64,000 nt of DNA from Prochlorococcus sp. RS04 (GCF_001989455.1 NZ_CP018346.1:1550001-1614000); one strand, 5' to 3'; positions 17,006-25,798 are shown, counted from the stretch's first letter. A program made the numbers and translations. The notes: a model not told the origin generated them from the sequence alone.

Positions 17006-17182
17006 TTATCTTCTTCTTGCTTTTCTTCTCTGTTGCAACTTTCTTTTATATTTTTCAATAGGTGTTTCGTGATGTCTTAGTCTTTTTAAATCTGCAAAGA
17101 TTCCTGACTTAGATACTTGTCTTTTAAATCTTCTAAGGGCTGACTCAATACCCTCGTTCTCTCCAACTGTAACTTGTGTCAA
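17006..17182 (-). CDS. rpsU: 30S ribosomal protein S21, TTG start
   Basis: 58 residues: [43 protein letters not shown] and the C-terminal basic RRKARRR, as in all bS21 proteins. It helps bind mRNA on the small subunit. The start is TTG at 17180-17182; no other in-frame start precedes the conserved N-terminus. It is transcribed alone between the HhH gene and the deoxyribosyltransferase. Confidence 0.95.
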
Positions 17183-17267
17183 AATTTTCTAAATAAATGA
17201 TATTCTAGCACTTAAACAGATACATTCAAACTCAAAACATCTAATTAAGAGTTATTCGTTTATTTGG

Positions 17268-17726
17268 CTAATTTTTTGCCCACTCCATAAATCTTTTTTT
17301 ATTACTTTTTATGTCTTGTAATGATTCAAAATAATATTTTTCCCAATTATCTTTAGGCAGGCCAAGAAATAACATAAGGTTTAATGGGTATTGATTGCTA
17401 TCAGTACAATTTCTAAAATCATCCCTGAATAAAAAGATTTCCTTTTTTAGAGCAATTGCGATACCCAATTCAATCATTACACCTTCATCTGGAGGATTTC
17501 CATTAACAATCGCAAAAATACAATCACATTCTTTTAAATCATTGAAATTACTATTAGCAACTTCATATGCCCATTGACTTTTTTGTTGTGTTATTAGTTT
17601 TGCTCTCTCAAAAGGTTCAAATACTTCTACATTTAAATCATTAAAGATTTCAATAAATTCATTTAAAAGTGTTTTAGTTTGTTTTGAAAATCCATATGGA
17701 TTTGCCAAATATAATTTCTTACTCAA
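17268..17726 (-). CDS. nucleoside 2-deoxyribosyltransferase family protein
   Basis: 152 residues of the NDT fold, which transfers or hydrolyses deoxyribose on nucleosides or nucleotides. Seen are the N-terminal strand KLYLANPYGFS, the CDCIFAIVNGNPPDEGVMIELGIAIA motif with the putative catalytic Glu86, and the late block NQYPLNLMLFLGLP. Its start overlaps the stop of the phosphoribosyltransferase gene by 4 bases, so the two are translationally coupled. A joint role in base or nucleoside salvage is inferred. Confidence 0.85.
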   Translation of the reverse strand: MSKKLYLANPYGFSKQTKTLLNEFIEIFNDLNVEVFEPFERAKLITQQKSQWAYEVANSNFNDLKECDCIFAIVNGNPPDEGVMIELGIAIALKKEIFLFRDDFRNCTDSNQYPLNLMLFLGLPKDNWEKYYFESLQDIKSNKKRFMEWAKN

Positions 17727-18118
17727 CTTAAACCTCTTTTTTTGATGTACTCTTCGCGGTCACTTTTTGAATTTAAAGTATTTTCCCAAGGAAAAACAAT
17801 CCATTGACTTTTTTTTGTTACGTGCACTGTATTCCACCATGTAGGTTTGATTTTACTAAATAATACAAAAAACATAGCTCCTTCAATATTCTTGAAGCTT
17901 GTCAATGTAATGCCTGTTTCATAAACATCATCTACTATTAGTGAATTCTTTATTGGCTCTGAAATTAATTCAATTTTTAATTTATGGCTTAGTGCTACAG
18001 CAAGACATAATCCGCCACGAGGAACTCCATATATCCCAGAAAATTCCTTAAACCTACATTTATTAGCTATTTGTTCTACGCTCTTATCAAATTCGCTCCA
18101 AGTAAAAAAACTTATCAT
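17723..18118 (-). CDS. phosphoribosyltransferase
   Basis: 131 residues from ATG at 18116-18118. An earlier ATG 15 codons upstream would overlap the previous gene and add an unlikely N-terminus. The PRPP loop NSLIVDDVYETGITLTSF has the family's V-D-D-x3-T-G-x-T pattern, and GIYGVPRGGLCLAVALSHKL is the first conserved block. It resembles the short hypoxanthine/xanthine-type PRTs. It starts right after the 61-residue gene and overlaps the NDT gene by 4 bases. Confidence 0.85.
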   Translation of the reverse strand: MISFFTWSEFDKSVEQIANKCRFKEFSGIYGVPRGGLCLAVALSHKLKIELISEPIKNSLIVDDVYETGITLTSFKNIEGAMFFVLFSKIKPTWWNTVHVTKKSQWIVFPWENTLNSKSDREEYIKKRGLS

Positions 18119-18119
18119 C

Positions 18120-18305
18120 TTAATTTTCGTTTTTTTCTGTTGTAGTAGCGTAATTTGAAGCAATTACACTTAAAAGTGCTACTACTTGCTCATTTGGACA
18201 ATTAGTATTTTTTTTTAAATTTTCACATTCATTTATTATCTTAGCGTATGTATCCTCAACTATCCCGTTCATTTGCTCGATGCTAAAAGAATATGGTTTA
18301 TTCAT
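18120..18305 (-). CDS. small protein upstream of the PRT-NDT pair
   Basis: 61 residues (MNKPYSFSIEQMNGIVEDTYAKII...), helical and soluble, with two Cys. Its stop lies one base from the phosphoribosyltransferase start, so it is the first gene of that three-gene unit. No family is recognised. Confidence 0.6.
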   Translation of the reverse strand: MNKPYSFSIEQMNGIVEDTYAKIINECENLKKNTNCPNEQVVALLSVIASNYATTTEKNEN

Positions 18306-18379
18306 TATTTAATTATTAGTTATTTTATTTTTACTTAAATATCCAACGAAGTAAATATTTTTAGTATTTAAAGATAAAT

Positions 18380-18883
18380 TTATTCCCACATGGGGTCATT
18401 GAATTTTTCATTTTTAAGTGAAGAAGGAACATAAGTATGTAAAGTTTCAATTTTTATAGCCCATTTTTTAGAGTTTCCCTTTAAACTTTTACTTTCAATT
18501 AGGTTTGTTAGGGAAATCCTTTTTCTAACTTTAAGAAGTCCTAAACAAGCTTCCCAGGCTTCATGATTTTTATAAATATTTAGCCAAAAATCAAAAATAT
18601 TTTCCAAGATTTCTAAAGGGATATCAAATGGAATCCCTATTGAAGGTTTTGCAATTAAATAATTTTTGTTTCTTAGTTCATTTAATAAATTATTTACGTT
18701 TAAATTAATAGCTAAAAGAATGTCTTTTGCTGATTCATTACCTATTAATTCTTTTCTATGGCAATCTAAAAGATTTTCATCCTCAAGGATATTTTCATCG
18801 CAATTTTTTATTCCCACAATCCAAAACCCTTCTCCATTATTCACTCCACTAGCAAGAAATAGATATTGAGGTGAATTCTCCAA
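18380..18883 (-). CDS. conserved protein of unknown function
   Basis: 167 residues from TTG at 18881-18883 (MENSPQYLFLASGVNNGEG...), soluble. The Trp-containing NGEGFWIVGIKNC segment and the C-terminal KWAIKIETLHTYVP are its more distinctive parts. The frame is open only nine codons further upstream. No family is recognised. Confidence 0.65.
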   Translation of the reverse strand: MENSPQYLFLASGVNNGEGFWIVGIKNCDENILEDENLLDCHRKELIGNESAKDILLAINLNVNNLLNELRNKNYLIAKPSIGIPFDIPLEILENIFDFWLNIYKNHEAWEACLGLLKVRKRISLTNLIESKSLKGNSKKWAIKIETLHTYVPSSLKNEKFNDPMWE

Positions 18884-19107
18884 GATTTTAAATAGTTTTG
18901 TCCATTTTTAACATTATTTGCTTGATATGAAAATAATTTAGCTATGCAATTAACAATATGAAGTCCTCGTAAAAAAAAATTTGTTGTTATAGTTAAATTT
19001 TTAGAAAATGTTTGATTTAAGAGAACTAACATTAATGTTTTTAGATCCTACTGATTTAATAATTAATAATATAAATAAATATCTTTATAGTAATAAAGCA
19101 ATTAAGT

Positions 19108-19335
19108 TTATTTTTTCTTAGGAAATAATTTTCCAATTTTTTCCTTTTGCAAGTATTCCTTTTTAGTTCTTATTTTTTTGTCTTCTAAAGATTCTTTATT
19201 AGTACTTACAGCATAAATAATATAGAAAATCATGCCAGTAAATATTAATCCTACAAAAATTATGAATATTCCTATAGGTTCACTTGGACTGAATATTTTA
19301 AGATCTAAAGTTGTATTTAGGGAAATTATCATCAA
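19108..19335 (-). CDS. small membrane protein
   Basis: 75 residues. One hydrophobic helix spans about 22-45 (IFIIFVGLIFTGMIFYIIYAVS), and the C-terminus is strongly basic (KEYLQKEKIGKLFPKKK). It is downstream of the 77-residue gene on the same strand, 33 bases away. Confidence 0.6.
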   Translation of the reverse strand: MMIISLNTTLDLKIFSPSEPIGIFIIFVGLIFTGMIFYIIYAVSTNKESLEDKKIRTKKEYLQKEKIGKLFPKKK

Positions 19336-19368
19336 TAAACTAATTCCTTAAATAAATTTTATAGAAAT

Positions 19369-19602
19369 CTAATTGATTTCCTCGTATCCGTAATATGTTG
19401 CATTGTCAGAATTTTTATACCCATTAGCCGCTTCCTGTAAGTTTTGACTATCAATTTTTCTTGCTTTAGCATGAATCATATTGAATGGGAAAATCACAGC
19501 TCCTACAAAAAAATGAAGAATTAAGAAATCTGAAGGTAATCCATTTGTCCAATCAGGAAAAAAGAGCAATGTCATCAATGATTCGTACATATTTGTAATC
19601 AA
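19369..19602 (-). CDS. small protein, function unknown
   Basis: 77 residues, or 73 if the second Met (MYESLM) is used. A moderately hydrophobic middle (DFLILHFFVGAVIFPFNMIHA) is followed by a polar tail ending YYGYEEIN. Not recognised. Confidence 0.6.
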   Translation of the reverse strand: MITNMYESLMTLLFFPDWTNGLPSDFLILHFFVGAVIFPFNMIHAKARKIDSQNLQEAANGYKNSDNATYYGYEEIN

Positions 19603-19752
19603 TAAACCTCTGACTATTATTGCTGAACTTATCGCAATACTTTTAATTATTAATAAATTGAAATTTAATTTTCTTTATATAATTATCAGATTTAATTGAA
19701 AAGACAATCTTGAAATACTATTATATTATTTAAAAGTTTTGATTAATAGCTG

Positions 19753-20154
19753 TTGTTAAAATTATTTTTTGGATTTCTTTTATTTATAAATTTTCAATTA
19801 AAACCTGCAATAGGTTTAACTTTTGATACGTCCGATCCTAGTGTTAGTTTCCTACAAAATAGGATCTCTAATAATTTCTCTAAGAAATATTGCAATGCTA
19901 TTCAAAATGGTTTTTCTAAAGATGAAGCAATGAAATCAGCTATTATAAAAACTGAAAACATTATATCTTTTTCTTATAATCCACAGAAAAAATGGATTGA
20001 GAAAAGTGACTTGGCCAACCAAATCGCATTACAAGTAGTAAATAACTGTGGACCTTCATTTGGATTAATTGGAAAGGATGGAGTAAATTACTTTAAATCA
20101 TATTTTCTAGAAATTTACGAAAAAACTACTCCTGACAAAAATTTTTCTAGATAA
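19753..20154 (+). CDS. small exported two-cysteine protein
   Basis: 133 residues from TTG. Signal peptide residues are about 1-21 (LFFGFLLFINFQLKPAIG). The mature part shares the layout of the protein at 557-949: F-S-K-K-Y-C-N-A-x3-G near residue 48 and a second Cys in VVNNCGPS about 53 residues later. Five bases separate the ribosome-binding region from the following 64-residue membrane protein, so they are likely co-transcribed. Confidence 0.75.
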   Translation: MLKLFFGFLLFINFQLKPAIGLTFDTSDPSVSFLQNRISNNFSKKYCNAIQNGFSKDEAMKSAIIKTENIISFSYNPQKKWIEKSDLANQIALQVVNNCGPSFGLIGKDGVNYFKSYFLEIYEKTTPDKNFSR

Positions 20155-20163
20155 ATTAGGTTA

Positions 20164-20358
20164 ATGAACAATATTTCAGATAAATTAGTAGTAACAATCA
20201 TATTGATTACTATTCTTTTTGTTTTTGGATTGATTTTTTCAGTAAAGTCACCAGAAAGAAAGATTATAGATTCGCCAATAATTTGGAAAGATGACTATTC
20301 TAATATTTCGCTTTACAGGAGCAATAAAATAAATTCAGAAATAGAAAGAATATTTTAA
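20164..20358 (+). CDS. small membrane protein
   Basis: 64 residues. One helix spans about 8-27 (LVVTIILITILFVFGLIFSV), with a polar C-terminus. It follows the two-Cys exported protein by 9 bases. Not recognised. Confidence 0.6.
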   Translation: MNNISDKLVVTIILITILFVFGLIFSVKSPERKIIDSPIIWKDDYSNISLYRSNKINSEIERIF

Positions 20359-20448
20359 ATGATAATTCATTATTTACCTAATTAGAAAGATCCTATTCAA
20401 CAATATAAAAATATTATTTAGAATCTCAATCAATTTATCATTTCATTT

Positions 20449-20790
20449 TCAATTTAAGTAGTTCAAAAGAACTGACGCAAGTTTCAAGTCTTCATTAAAC
20501 CATGCTCGTATCGCCATAGCTCTTCGAGGATCATAAAAAATTTGTTTTCTGTACCAACTAAGAACTTCTGAATCTGATTTCTTCCCATTACATGACAAAC
20601 AACATGGCACGCAATTACTTGTACTGCTAATCCCACCTTTTGACATTGGGTGAAGGTGGTCAAGTGATTCTGAGGGTTTACCGCAATAAATACATTTATA
20701 GTTAGTAAGTTTATTAAGTGACTCTTTCCAATTTTTATTACTTATCTTGGGACAAAACTGATCAAGATAAATTGCATCTTGTTTATGCAT
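20449..20790 (-). CDS. HNH-type nuclease-like protein
   Basis: 113 residues. The zinc-structured HNH core is CIYCGKPSESLDHLHPMSKGG-x-STSNCVPCCLSCNGKKSD, with Cys pairs at both ends, D-H of the metal-finger and N-C-V-P-C-C-x2-C-N. The C-terminal SWYRKQIFYDPRRAMAIRAW is also common to this cyanobacterial HNH group. It is a lone chromosomal gene with no restriction or intron context. The role is unknown. Confidence 0.85.
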   Translation of the reverse strand: MHKQDAIYLDQFCPKISNKNWKESLNKLTNYKCIYCGKPSESLDHLHPMSKGGISSTSNCVPCCLSCNGKKSDSEVLSWYRKQIFYDPRRAMAIRAWFNEDLKLASVLLNYLN

Positions 20791-20928
20791 AAAACTCTTG
20801 ATATCCTTCTTGATGATAACAGTTTTTTTTGAAAGTATGATTGAATGATAAGGTGAGACTTTTTAAATCATATGCTTCTTATGAAAAGAATAATTTTCAC
20901 TTATTAATACAAAGGCAATTTATGGTTA

Positions 20929-21741
20929 ATGCTTTATTTATTAACAATATTATTAGGAAATTTTGATCATTCTTTACTTAAAAGTATTTATATCTTTTTG
21001 ATATCGTTTTTTTCTAATACGTTCTCAGCGATTTCTGGAGGAGGAGCAGGATTAATACAATTGCCTGCATTAATTTTATCTGGAGTTCCTTATTATCAGG
21101 CTCTGGCTAGTCATAAATTAGCAACAGTAGCACTAGGAATAGGGGGTTCCTTACGAAATCACAAATCATTAGGTAATGATATAAGTGTTGCTTGGCAAAT
21201 TTTAATTTTTGGATTGCCAGGAGTAATTTTAGGGGCTTCTGTAGTTGAATATATATCAGAAAAGTACTTGTACTTAATTTTAGGAATAATATCCATATTA
21301 CTAGCATTTTACTCATTCCTTAAACCAAATTTAGGTTTAACATCTGGTTACAAAAAGCTTAATTTTGTTCATAAAATTAGATTTTTAATTTTTATTTTTC
21401 TTATAGGTATATTAAATGGCTCTATTTCTTCAGGAACTGGATTGCTTGTAACAATACTTTTAATAAAAACTTTTGAAATGGATTTTCTTCGAGCTATAAG
21501 TATGACATTCTTTACTGTTGGGATTTTTTGGAATTTTATAGGAGCAGTTTTTTTGGCAAGAATAGGATCGGTTCCTTTGAATATGTTGATAGTGTTAATA
21601 ATTGGATCCTTTACAGGAGGATATTTCGGAGCTCACCTGTCAAAATTAAATGGGAATATTCGAATTAAAAAAACTTTTATAACAGTTTGCATTTTGGTTG
21701 GTATTAGCTTATTGATTAAATCCATAAAAATTTTTTTGTAA
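20929..21741 (+). CDS. TauE/SafE-family membrane permease
   Basis: 270 residues with about eight hydrophobic segments. The repeated family motif is seen in the first half (FFSNTFSAISGGGAGLIQLPALILSGVPYYQALASHKLATVALGIGG) and again in the second (IGILNGSISSGTGLLVTILLIKTF). Members export sulfite, sulfoacetate or other organic anions. The substrate here is not inferable. A 450-base gene-poor stretch follows. Confidence 0.88.
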   Translation: MLYLLTILLGNFDHSLLKSIYIFLISFFSNTFSAISGGGAGLIQLPALILSGVPYYQALASHKLATVALGIGGSLRNHKSLGNDISVAWQILIFGLPGVILGASVVEYISEKYLYLILGIISILLAFYSFLKPNLGLTSGYKKLNFVHKIRFLIFIFLIGILNGSISSGTGLLVTILLIKTFEMDFLRAISMTFFTVGIFWNFIGAVFLARIGSVPLNMLIVLIIGSFTGGYFGAHLSKLNGNIRIKKTFITVCILVGISLLIKSIKIFL

Positions 21742-21893
21742 ATTAATTGAGAATTTCAATAAATTTGTATTTAAAAAGGCTAAATAAGGTTAATTAGTTA
21801 ACAAATTAAATTCATTCTTATTATGCATTGGCAAAGTGGTTAATGAATAACTCTTTTTATCAAATAATAATTTTAAAGAGACCTTGTCTAAAA

Positions 21894-21923
21894 ACCATAA
21901 AAAAAGGCCTCACATATGTGTGG
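21894..21923 (-). terminator. strong Rho-independent terminator on the - strand
   Basis: Reading leftward: GGCC-A-CACAT/ATGTG-A-GGCC then seven T. The stem has one A-A mismatch. Its orientation shows that a leftward transcript ends here. Confidence 0.75.
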
Positions 21924-22011
21924 CCGGGTGATGGGGAACCTTATTTTTAAACCAATTTCTTAAAAAATGCAACCCCCTATCTATAGCGCTAACTAACTCA
22001 TTTTCATACAC
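21910..22011 (-). CDS. possible small protein ending in the terminator hairpin
   Basis: From GTG at 22009-22011: MYENELVSAIDRGLHFLRNW... ending HHPATHM, 33 residues, with its stop inside the terminator stem. The frame is open back to 22084 without ATG. The sequence looks protein-like (amphipathic, with Trp and His), but no ribosome binding site is visible. It could instead be a small RNA ending at the hairpin. Confidence 0.3.
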   Translation of the reverse strand: MYENELVSAIDRGLHFLRNWFKNKVPHHPATHM

Positions 22012-22193
22012 TACAGATAGTGCTTTAATTATTTTCTTGTATATAAATTCAAAAATTCTAAAAAAATTTTGTAATCTAAGAGATTATGAGTAAAAATCCT
22101 ATTTTAGGATTTCAAATGTTTTTGGGTAATTTTACTTGTTAAAAATATCCTGCACAGTATCATTCGTAAGAACTTTGCTAGTAAAAAGCTTTA

Positions 22194-22421
22194 ATGATTG
22201 AATTAACTTTACTAACTCTTTTAAATTATGTTGGGGATAATTTCTGTGAGTATAGAAATCTAGGTCATGATAACTATAAATCTTTACTTCTTTCCTACAG
22301 TGATGCAAGTAATAAGTTTGGACCATTAGAAGTTAAAAAGGTCATTGAGAAGTCAGATAATTTTAAAGTTACGGCTGTTGCTATTGCTGCAATAAAATGC
22401 CCTCAGCATATAGTTAAGTAA
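22194..22421 (+). CDS. small two-cysteine protein, possible relative of the exported family
   Basis: 75 residues. Cys18 in GDNFCEYRNLG and the second Cys in AIAAIKCPQHI are about 52 residues apart, like the spacing in 557-949 and 19753-20154, but there is no signal peptide. Its stop overlaps the next start by one base (TAATG), so the two are coupled. Confidence 0.6.
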   Translation: MIELTLLTLLNYVGDNFCEYRNLGHDNYKSLLLSYSDASNKFGPLEVKKVIEKSDNFKVTAVAIAAIKCPQHIVK

Positions 22422-22687
22422 TGAAGTTTGAATTAAAAACTGAAAATAATAATTATTCAAAATCAATTTCAGTATTTTTCGGTATATTTTTTTTTCTCAC
22501 TTTAATAATAATCCTTTGTGATGTTGCTCTCAAATTAGGAATTATATCTAGAAATCATAAAATCGAATACAACTGTAGGCTTCTATCTGTTGAAAAATCT
22601 AAACCTCATTTTAAGAAATTATCTAGGATTTCTAATTTGAAAAGTAAACAACAAATTTGGGAATTTTGCAGGGAGGTTATTAAATAA
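22421..22687 (+). CDS. small membrane protein
   Basis: 88 residues. One long helix spans about 18-42 (VFFGIFFFLTLIIILCDVALKLGI), then a basic tail. Coupled to the preceding gene. Not recognised. Confidence 0.6.
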   Translation: MKFELKTENNNYSKSISVFFGIFFFLTLIIILCDVALKLGIISRNHKIEYNCRLLSVEKSKPHFKKLSRISNLKSKQQIWEFCREVIK

Positions 22688-22690
22688 TAG

Positions 22691-23485
22691 TTAGCTAGAT
22701 GCTGATGAATAGAACTTTAATGCAAATAACCAGAACTTTCTTGAAGTTATAAGAAATACTGAAGCAACAATAACTTCAAGCAATATTTTCCACGATTGAG
22801 AAAGTCCAAGAAAAACTTCAGAAGGAATTGTAGTAATAAAAGCAATAGGAATGAAAATACTAAAAAAAACTCTTAAAGAAAATGAAAATGAATTTAGAGG
22901 AAATCTTCCAATATAAAGAAATGATCTTAATACTTCTATTGCATTCCAAGTCTTAACAAACCAAATAGTAGTAGTAGAGATAAAAAACCATATGCTATAT
23001 AAAATACAAACCGAGCAGCTTATCGTAATCAAGGATAGGGTCAGAAAACTTAAACTTAAATTTATTTGATTTATTCTTATGCAGAAGAGCAACAAGAAAA
23101 ATCCAAGCATTATTTCTAAAAATCCAGATGGATTTATTTTTTTTAACGAAATAAAAAATTGACTATCAATAGGTTTTAAAAGTACGAAGTCTAATGTTCC
23201 TTCTCTTATGTGTTTAACTATTTCTGTAAGATTAGGGTTGAACCATGTATTTGTTATTCCATTCAAAATTGTATAAATAGCTTGGATTATTAGTACCTGT
23301 TCAAATTTCCACCCTCCAATATAGCCACTATTTTGAAAAAAAATAGATAATAGAAAAATGCTACCTACTAAACTTAAAATTGCAGTAAATAGATCAATTA
23401 ATATATTTGTTTTATACTCCAACTCGGAAGCTAAAGAAGTGTGTAAGAATTTTTTATAAACTTTTAGATATTTTCTTAAATTCAT
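22691..23485 (-). CDS. ABC-2 type exporter permease
   Basis: 264 residues, about six membrane helices. ANNLRKYLKVYKKFLH-like N-terminus, then the FEQVLIIQAIYTILNGITNTWFNP and IREGTLDFVLLKPIDSQFF segments, which match the integral-membrane ABC-2 group (DUF990-like). It is the third gene of a leftward operon ATPase-permease-permease and overlaps the preceding permease by 4 bases. Together they export a hydrophobic or drug-like compound; the substrate is not inferable. Confidence 0.85.
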   Translation of the reverse strand: MNLRKYLKVYKKFLHTSLASELEYKTNILIDLFTAILSLVGSIFLLSIFFQNSGYIGGWKFEQVLIIQAIYTILNGITNTWFNPNLTEIVKHIREGTLDFVLLKPIDSQFFISLKKINPSGFLEIMLGFFLLLFCIRINQINLSLSFLTLSLITISCSVCILYSIWFFISTTTIWFVKTWNAIEVLRSFLYIGRFPLNSFSFSLRVFFSIFIPIAFITTIPSEVFLGLSQSWKILLEVIVASVFLITSRKFWLFALKFYSSASS

Positions 23486-24276
23486 GACCCCATTGCGGTA
23501 TATTTTTTCGTTCCTTCAAACCAGATTTTCTTAAATAATGGGAAAAGTAAAAAAATCCATAGGATTTGCATACTTAAGCCTCCACTAATATTTGTTTCAT
23601 TGCCTGACAGTAAGTTCGCAGGGAAATCAATTAGATATGGAAAAGGAGTCAAATAAATCCATGATTTAACATATGTAGGAAATGAAACTACTGGTGCTAG
23701 AAGACCTGAGAGAAATAAAGTTGGAATAAATAACAATCTTTCTATAGATGATGCTTTCTCCGTCCAGAAACATAGACATGCAACTATTGACTGAATTAAA
23801 AATTGAATCAAGAAGGATAAGAAAGTAGATACTATCGATAAGAGTAAAATACCTAAATTTGGTATCCATATACTTTCTGGATTAAAAATAAAAAAGAAAA
23901 ATGCGATTATTAGTGCGAAAGGGAATCTTGTTATTTGTTCAGCAAGATGTTGTGCAAGATATCTGAAAAATGGATTTAAAGGTTGGATTAAATACGGAGA
24001 TACTTTCCCAAGAAGAGAATCCTCTTCAAAACTAAATACAACCCAAACTACAGAAAACTGTCTTACAAAAAAAGCACATAAGAAATACCTAGAAAGCAAT
24101 ACATCACTTATGTTTATGGATTCATTTAGATTATTGTTTGTCCAAATATTTAACATGAAAAAAGGAATAATCCCTGAAATTGCCCATAATGCAATTTCTA
24201 CCCTATATTCCAACATGTTTGAATATTGGACTTTTAATAAGGTGAACATTTTACGTTTAATTAAATTAGATAGCAT
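23482..24276 (-). CDS. ABC-2 type exporter permease
   Basis: 264 residues, about six membrane helices, same general class as the next gene: LSRYFLCAFFVRQFSVVWVVFSFEEDSL, LGKVSPYLIQPLNPFFRYLAQHLAEQ (the loop between the first helices) and SIERLLFIPTLFLSGLLAPVVSFP. It overlaps the ATPase gene by 11 bases and the following permease by 4. The two permeases probably form a heterodimer with the ATPase. Confidence 0.85.
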   Translation of the reverse strand: MLSNLIKRKMFTLLKVQYSNMLEYRVEIALWAISGIIPFFMLNIWTNNNLNESINISDVLLSRYFLCAFFVRQFSVVWVVFSFEEDSLLGKVSPYLIQPLNPFFRYLAQHLAEQITRFPFALIIAFFFFIFNPESIWIPNLGILLLSIVSTFLSFLIQFLIQSIVACLCFWTEKASSIERLLFIPTLFLSGLLAPVVSFPTYVKSWIYLTPFPYLIDFPANLLSGNETNISGGLSMQILWIFLLFPLFKKIWFEGTKKYTAMGS

Positions 24277-25261
24277 AATCTTTTTTTATTAATACCTTCC
24301 CAATAACTTCATCTATGGGTGGCTCATTTATAAAAAGATCTTCAATATCAAAATTATTTAGGATGGTTTTTAGTGAAGAGGTAATAGAATTGTTTTCAAT
24401 TTTTATAGTGATTTCATTCTTTATTTTATTTTTAACAGTAAAACCTGAATTTTCTAGTTTAATTGCATCCTCTTCTGAGCGACAAACTATTAATATTTCT
24501 TTGACAGGAGAAAGTTTTTTTAATAACTGGTCAAGTTTTCCATCATATGATATTGCCCCTTCTTGTACACATATAACTCTTTTGCATAGAGATGTAATAT
24601 CTTTCATGTAATGACTGGTTAGGCATATCGTTGCATTAGTTTCTTTATTATATTTTTGAAGGAATTTTCTTAAATTTCTCTGTGCATTAATATCTAATCC
24701 AAGTGTGGGCTCGTCTAAAAATAGAATATTTGGTTCATGTATCAAAGCTGCTAGTAATTCTGATTTCATACGCTGACCTAATGAAAGTTTTCTAACAGGT
24801 ATGAATAGCTCTTGATCAATTTCCAGCATTTCTGATAGTTTTTTTATTCTCTTTTTAGCTTCGAATTTATCTAAGTCATATATTGAGGCATTCAAATAGA
24901 ATGATTCAATTGGCGGAAGATCCCAAATAAGCTGTTGCTTTTGTCCCATTATTAAGGTGATATTCTTCAGGAAATTTTCTTTTCTTCTGAAAGGTAAGTA
25001 GCCTGAAACCAATATCGAACCTTCACTTGGATAAATTAAGCCACAAAGCATTTTTAATATTGTTGTTTTCCCTGCTCCATTTGCACCTAGAAAACCAACT
25101 ATTTCTCCTTCTTTAATTTCAAAACTTATATCTTTTATAACTTTTAAACTTTTTGTTTGTCTTCTAAAAAAATGTTTAATTGTCCCTTTTAAGCCTGGTT
25201 CTTTGGAAGAGATGTCAAATGACTTAGATAAATTTCTTACATCGATAATATTTTGTACCAT
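24266..25261 (-). CDS. ABC exporter ATP-binding protein
   Basis: 331 residues. Walker A is GANGAGKTTILK (about 59-70), the signature LSLGQRMKSELLAAL, Walker B NILFLDEPTLGLD, and the switch His is in CLTSHYM. The C-terminal extension (about 240-331) has the beta-rich form of the ABC-2 ATPase regulatory tail. It is the first gene of the exporter operon, with its own 77-base upstream gap. Confidence 0.93.
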   Translation of the reverse strand: MVQNIIDVRNLSKSFDISSKEPGLKGTIKHFFRRQTKSLKVIKDISFEIKEGEIVGFLGANGAGKTTILKMLCGLIYPSEGSILVSGYLPFRRKENFLKNITLIMGQKQQLIWDLPPIESFYLNASIYDLDKFEAKKRIKKLSEMLEIDQELFIPVRKLSLGQRMKSELLAALIHEPNILFLDEPTLGLDINAQRNLRKFLQKYNKETNATICLTSHYMKDITSLCKRVICVQEGAISYDGKLDQLLKKLSPVKEILIVCRSEEDAIKLENSGFTVKNKIKNEITIKIENNSITSSLKTILNNFDIEDLFINEPPIDEVIGKVLIKKDYAI

Positions 25262-25338
25262 TTAAATTTTTAATTACTGAAATTTTATATTTAAATAAAT
25301 TGTTTAATTACTTTCATTTTAGAAAATTTTTTAATCAC

Positions 25339-25728
25339 TTAAAAAATATCTTTAAACGATACAACCAGCCATATAAAAAAGTTAATTGGATTAAGTAAAT
25401 CGCTTACCTTATTTTTATTTTCATAATTTAATCCTCTTAAAAAATCATATATAAAATTACTATTCACTTTTTTATAATTATTTTTTTTAATTACATTACC
25501 ATTTTCGTCGAGAAGATCGATTTCATCCTCAAAAAACCATTGTTCTTTTCCATTAGATAATTGCAAGACAACTCCAATACCTTTGCCATCAGTTATTCTG
25601 AAATCACTTATCTTACCCAATGAAGAAACATTAATCGCATCAATAGTTTCTTTAGTAAGTCTATCCTTAGATAGTTGTAGGTTAACTTGAACAGAATTTC
25701 CTATTTTAACCTTATCTAAAATTGACAT
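25339..25728 (-). CDS. DUF2862 family protein with C-terminal extension
   Basis: 129 residues. The family core is VKIGNSVQVNLQLSKDRLTKETI ... SLGKISDFRITDGKGIGVVLQL ... EQWFFEDEIDLL. The last 45 residues are additional, with one hydrophobic stretch (FFIWLVVSF). The function of DUF2862 is not known. Confidence 0.75.
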   Translation of the reverse strand: MSILDKVKIGNSVQVNLQLSKDRLTKETIDAINVSSLGKISDFRITDGKGIGVVLQLSNGKEQWFFEDEIDLLDENGNVIKKNNYKKVNSNFIYDFLRGLNYENKNKVSDLLNPINFFIWLVVSFKDIF

Positions 25729-25798
25729 TTTTAGGTTATTATACTTAGTGATAAAGGATTTATGTGATTAATTCAGAATTATTGATTTTTTTCAATAA

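Noticed and set aside
18841-19032. Leftward open frame of 63 codons overlapping the start of 18380-18883
   Set aside because: No ribosome binding site, overlap in another frame with a better gene, and composition like non-coding sequence.
20449-20790. HNH protein as sign of a mobile element or defence island
   Set aside because: No transposase, intron, methylase or phage gene is nearby, and composition matches the neighbours.
22132-22326. Leftward open frame opposite 22194-22421
   Set aside because: Antisense to a coupled gene pair and rich in His/Tyr from mirrored codons; looks like a shadow.
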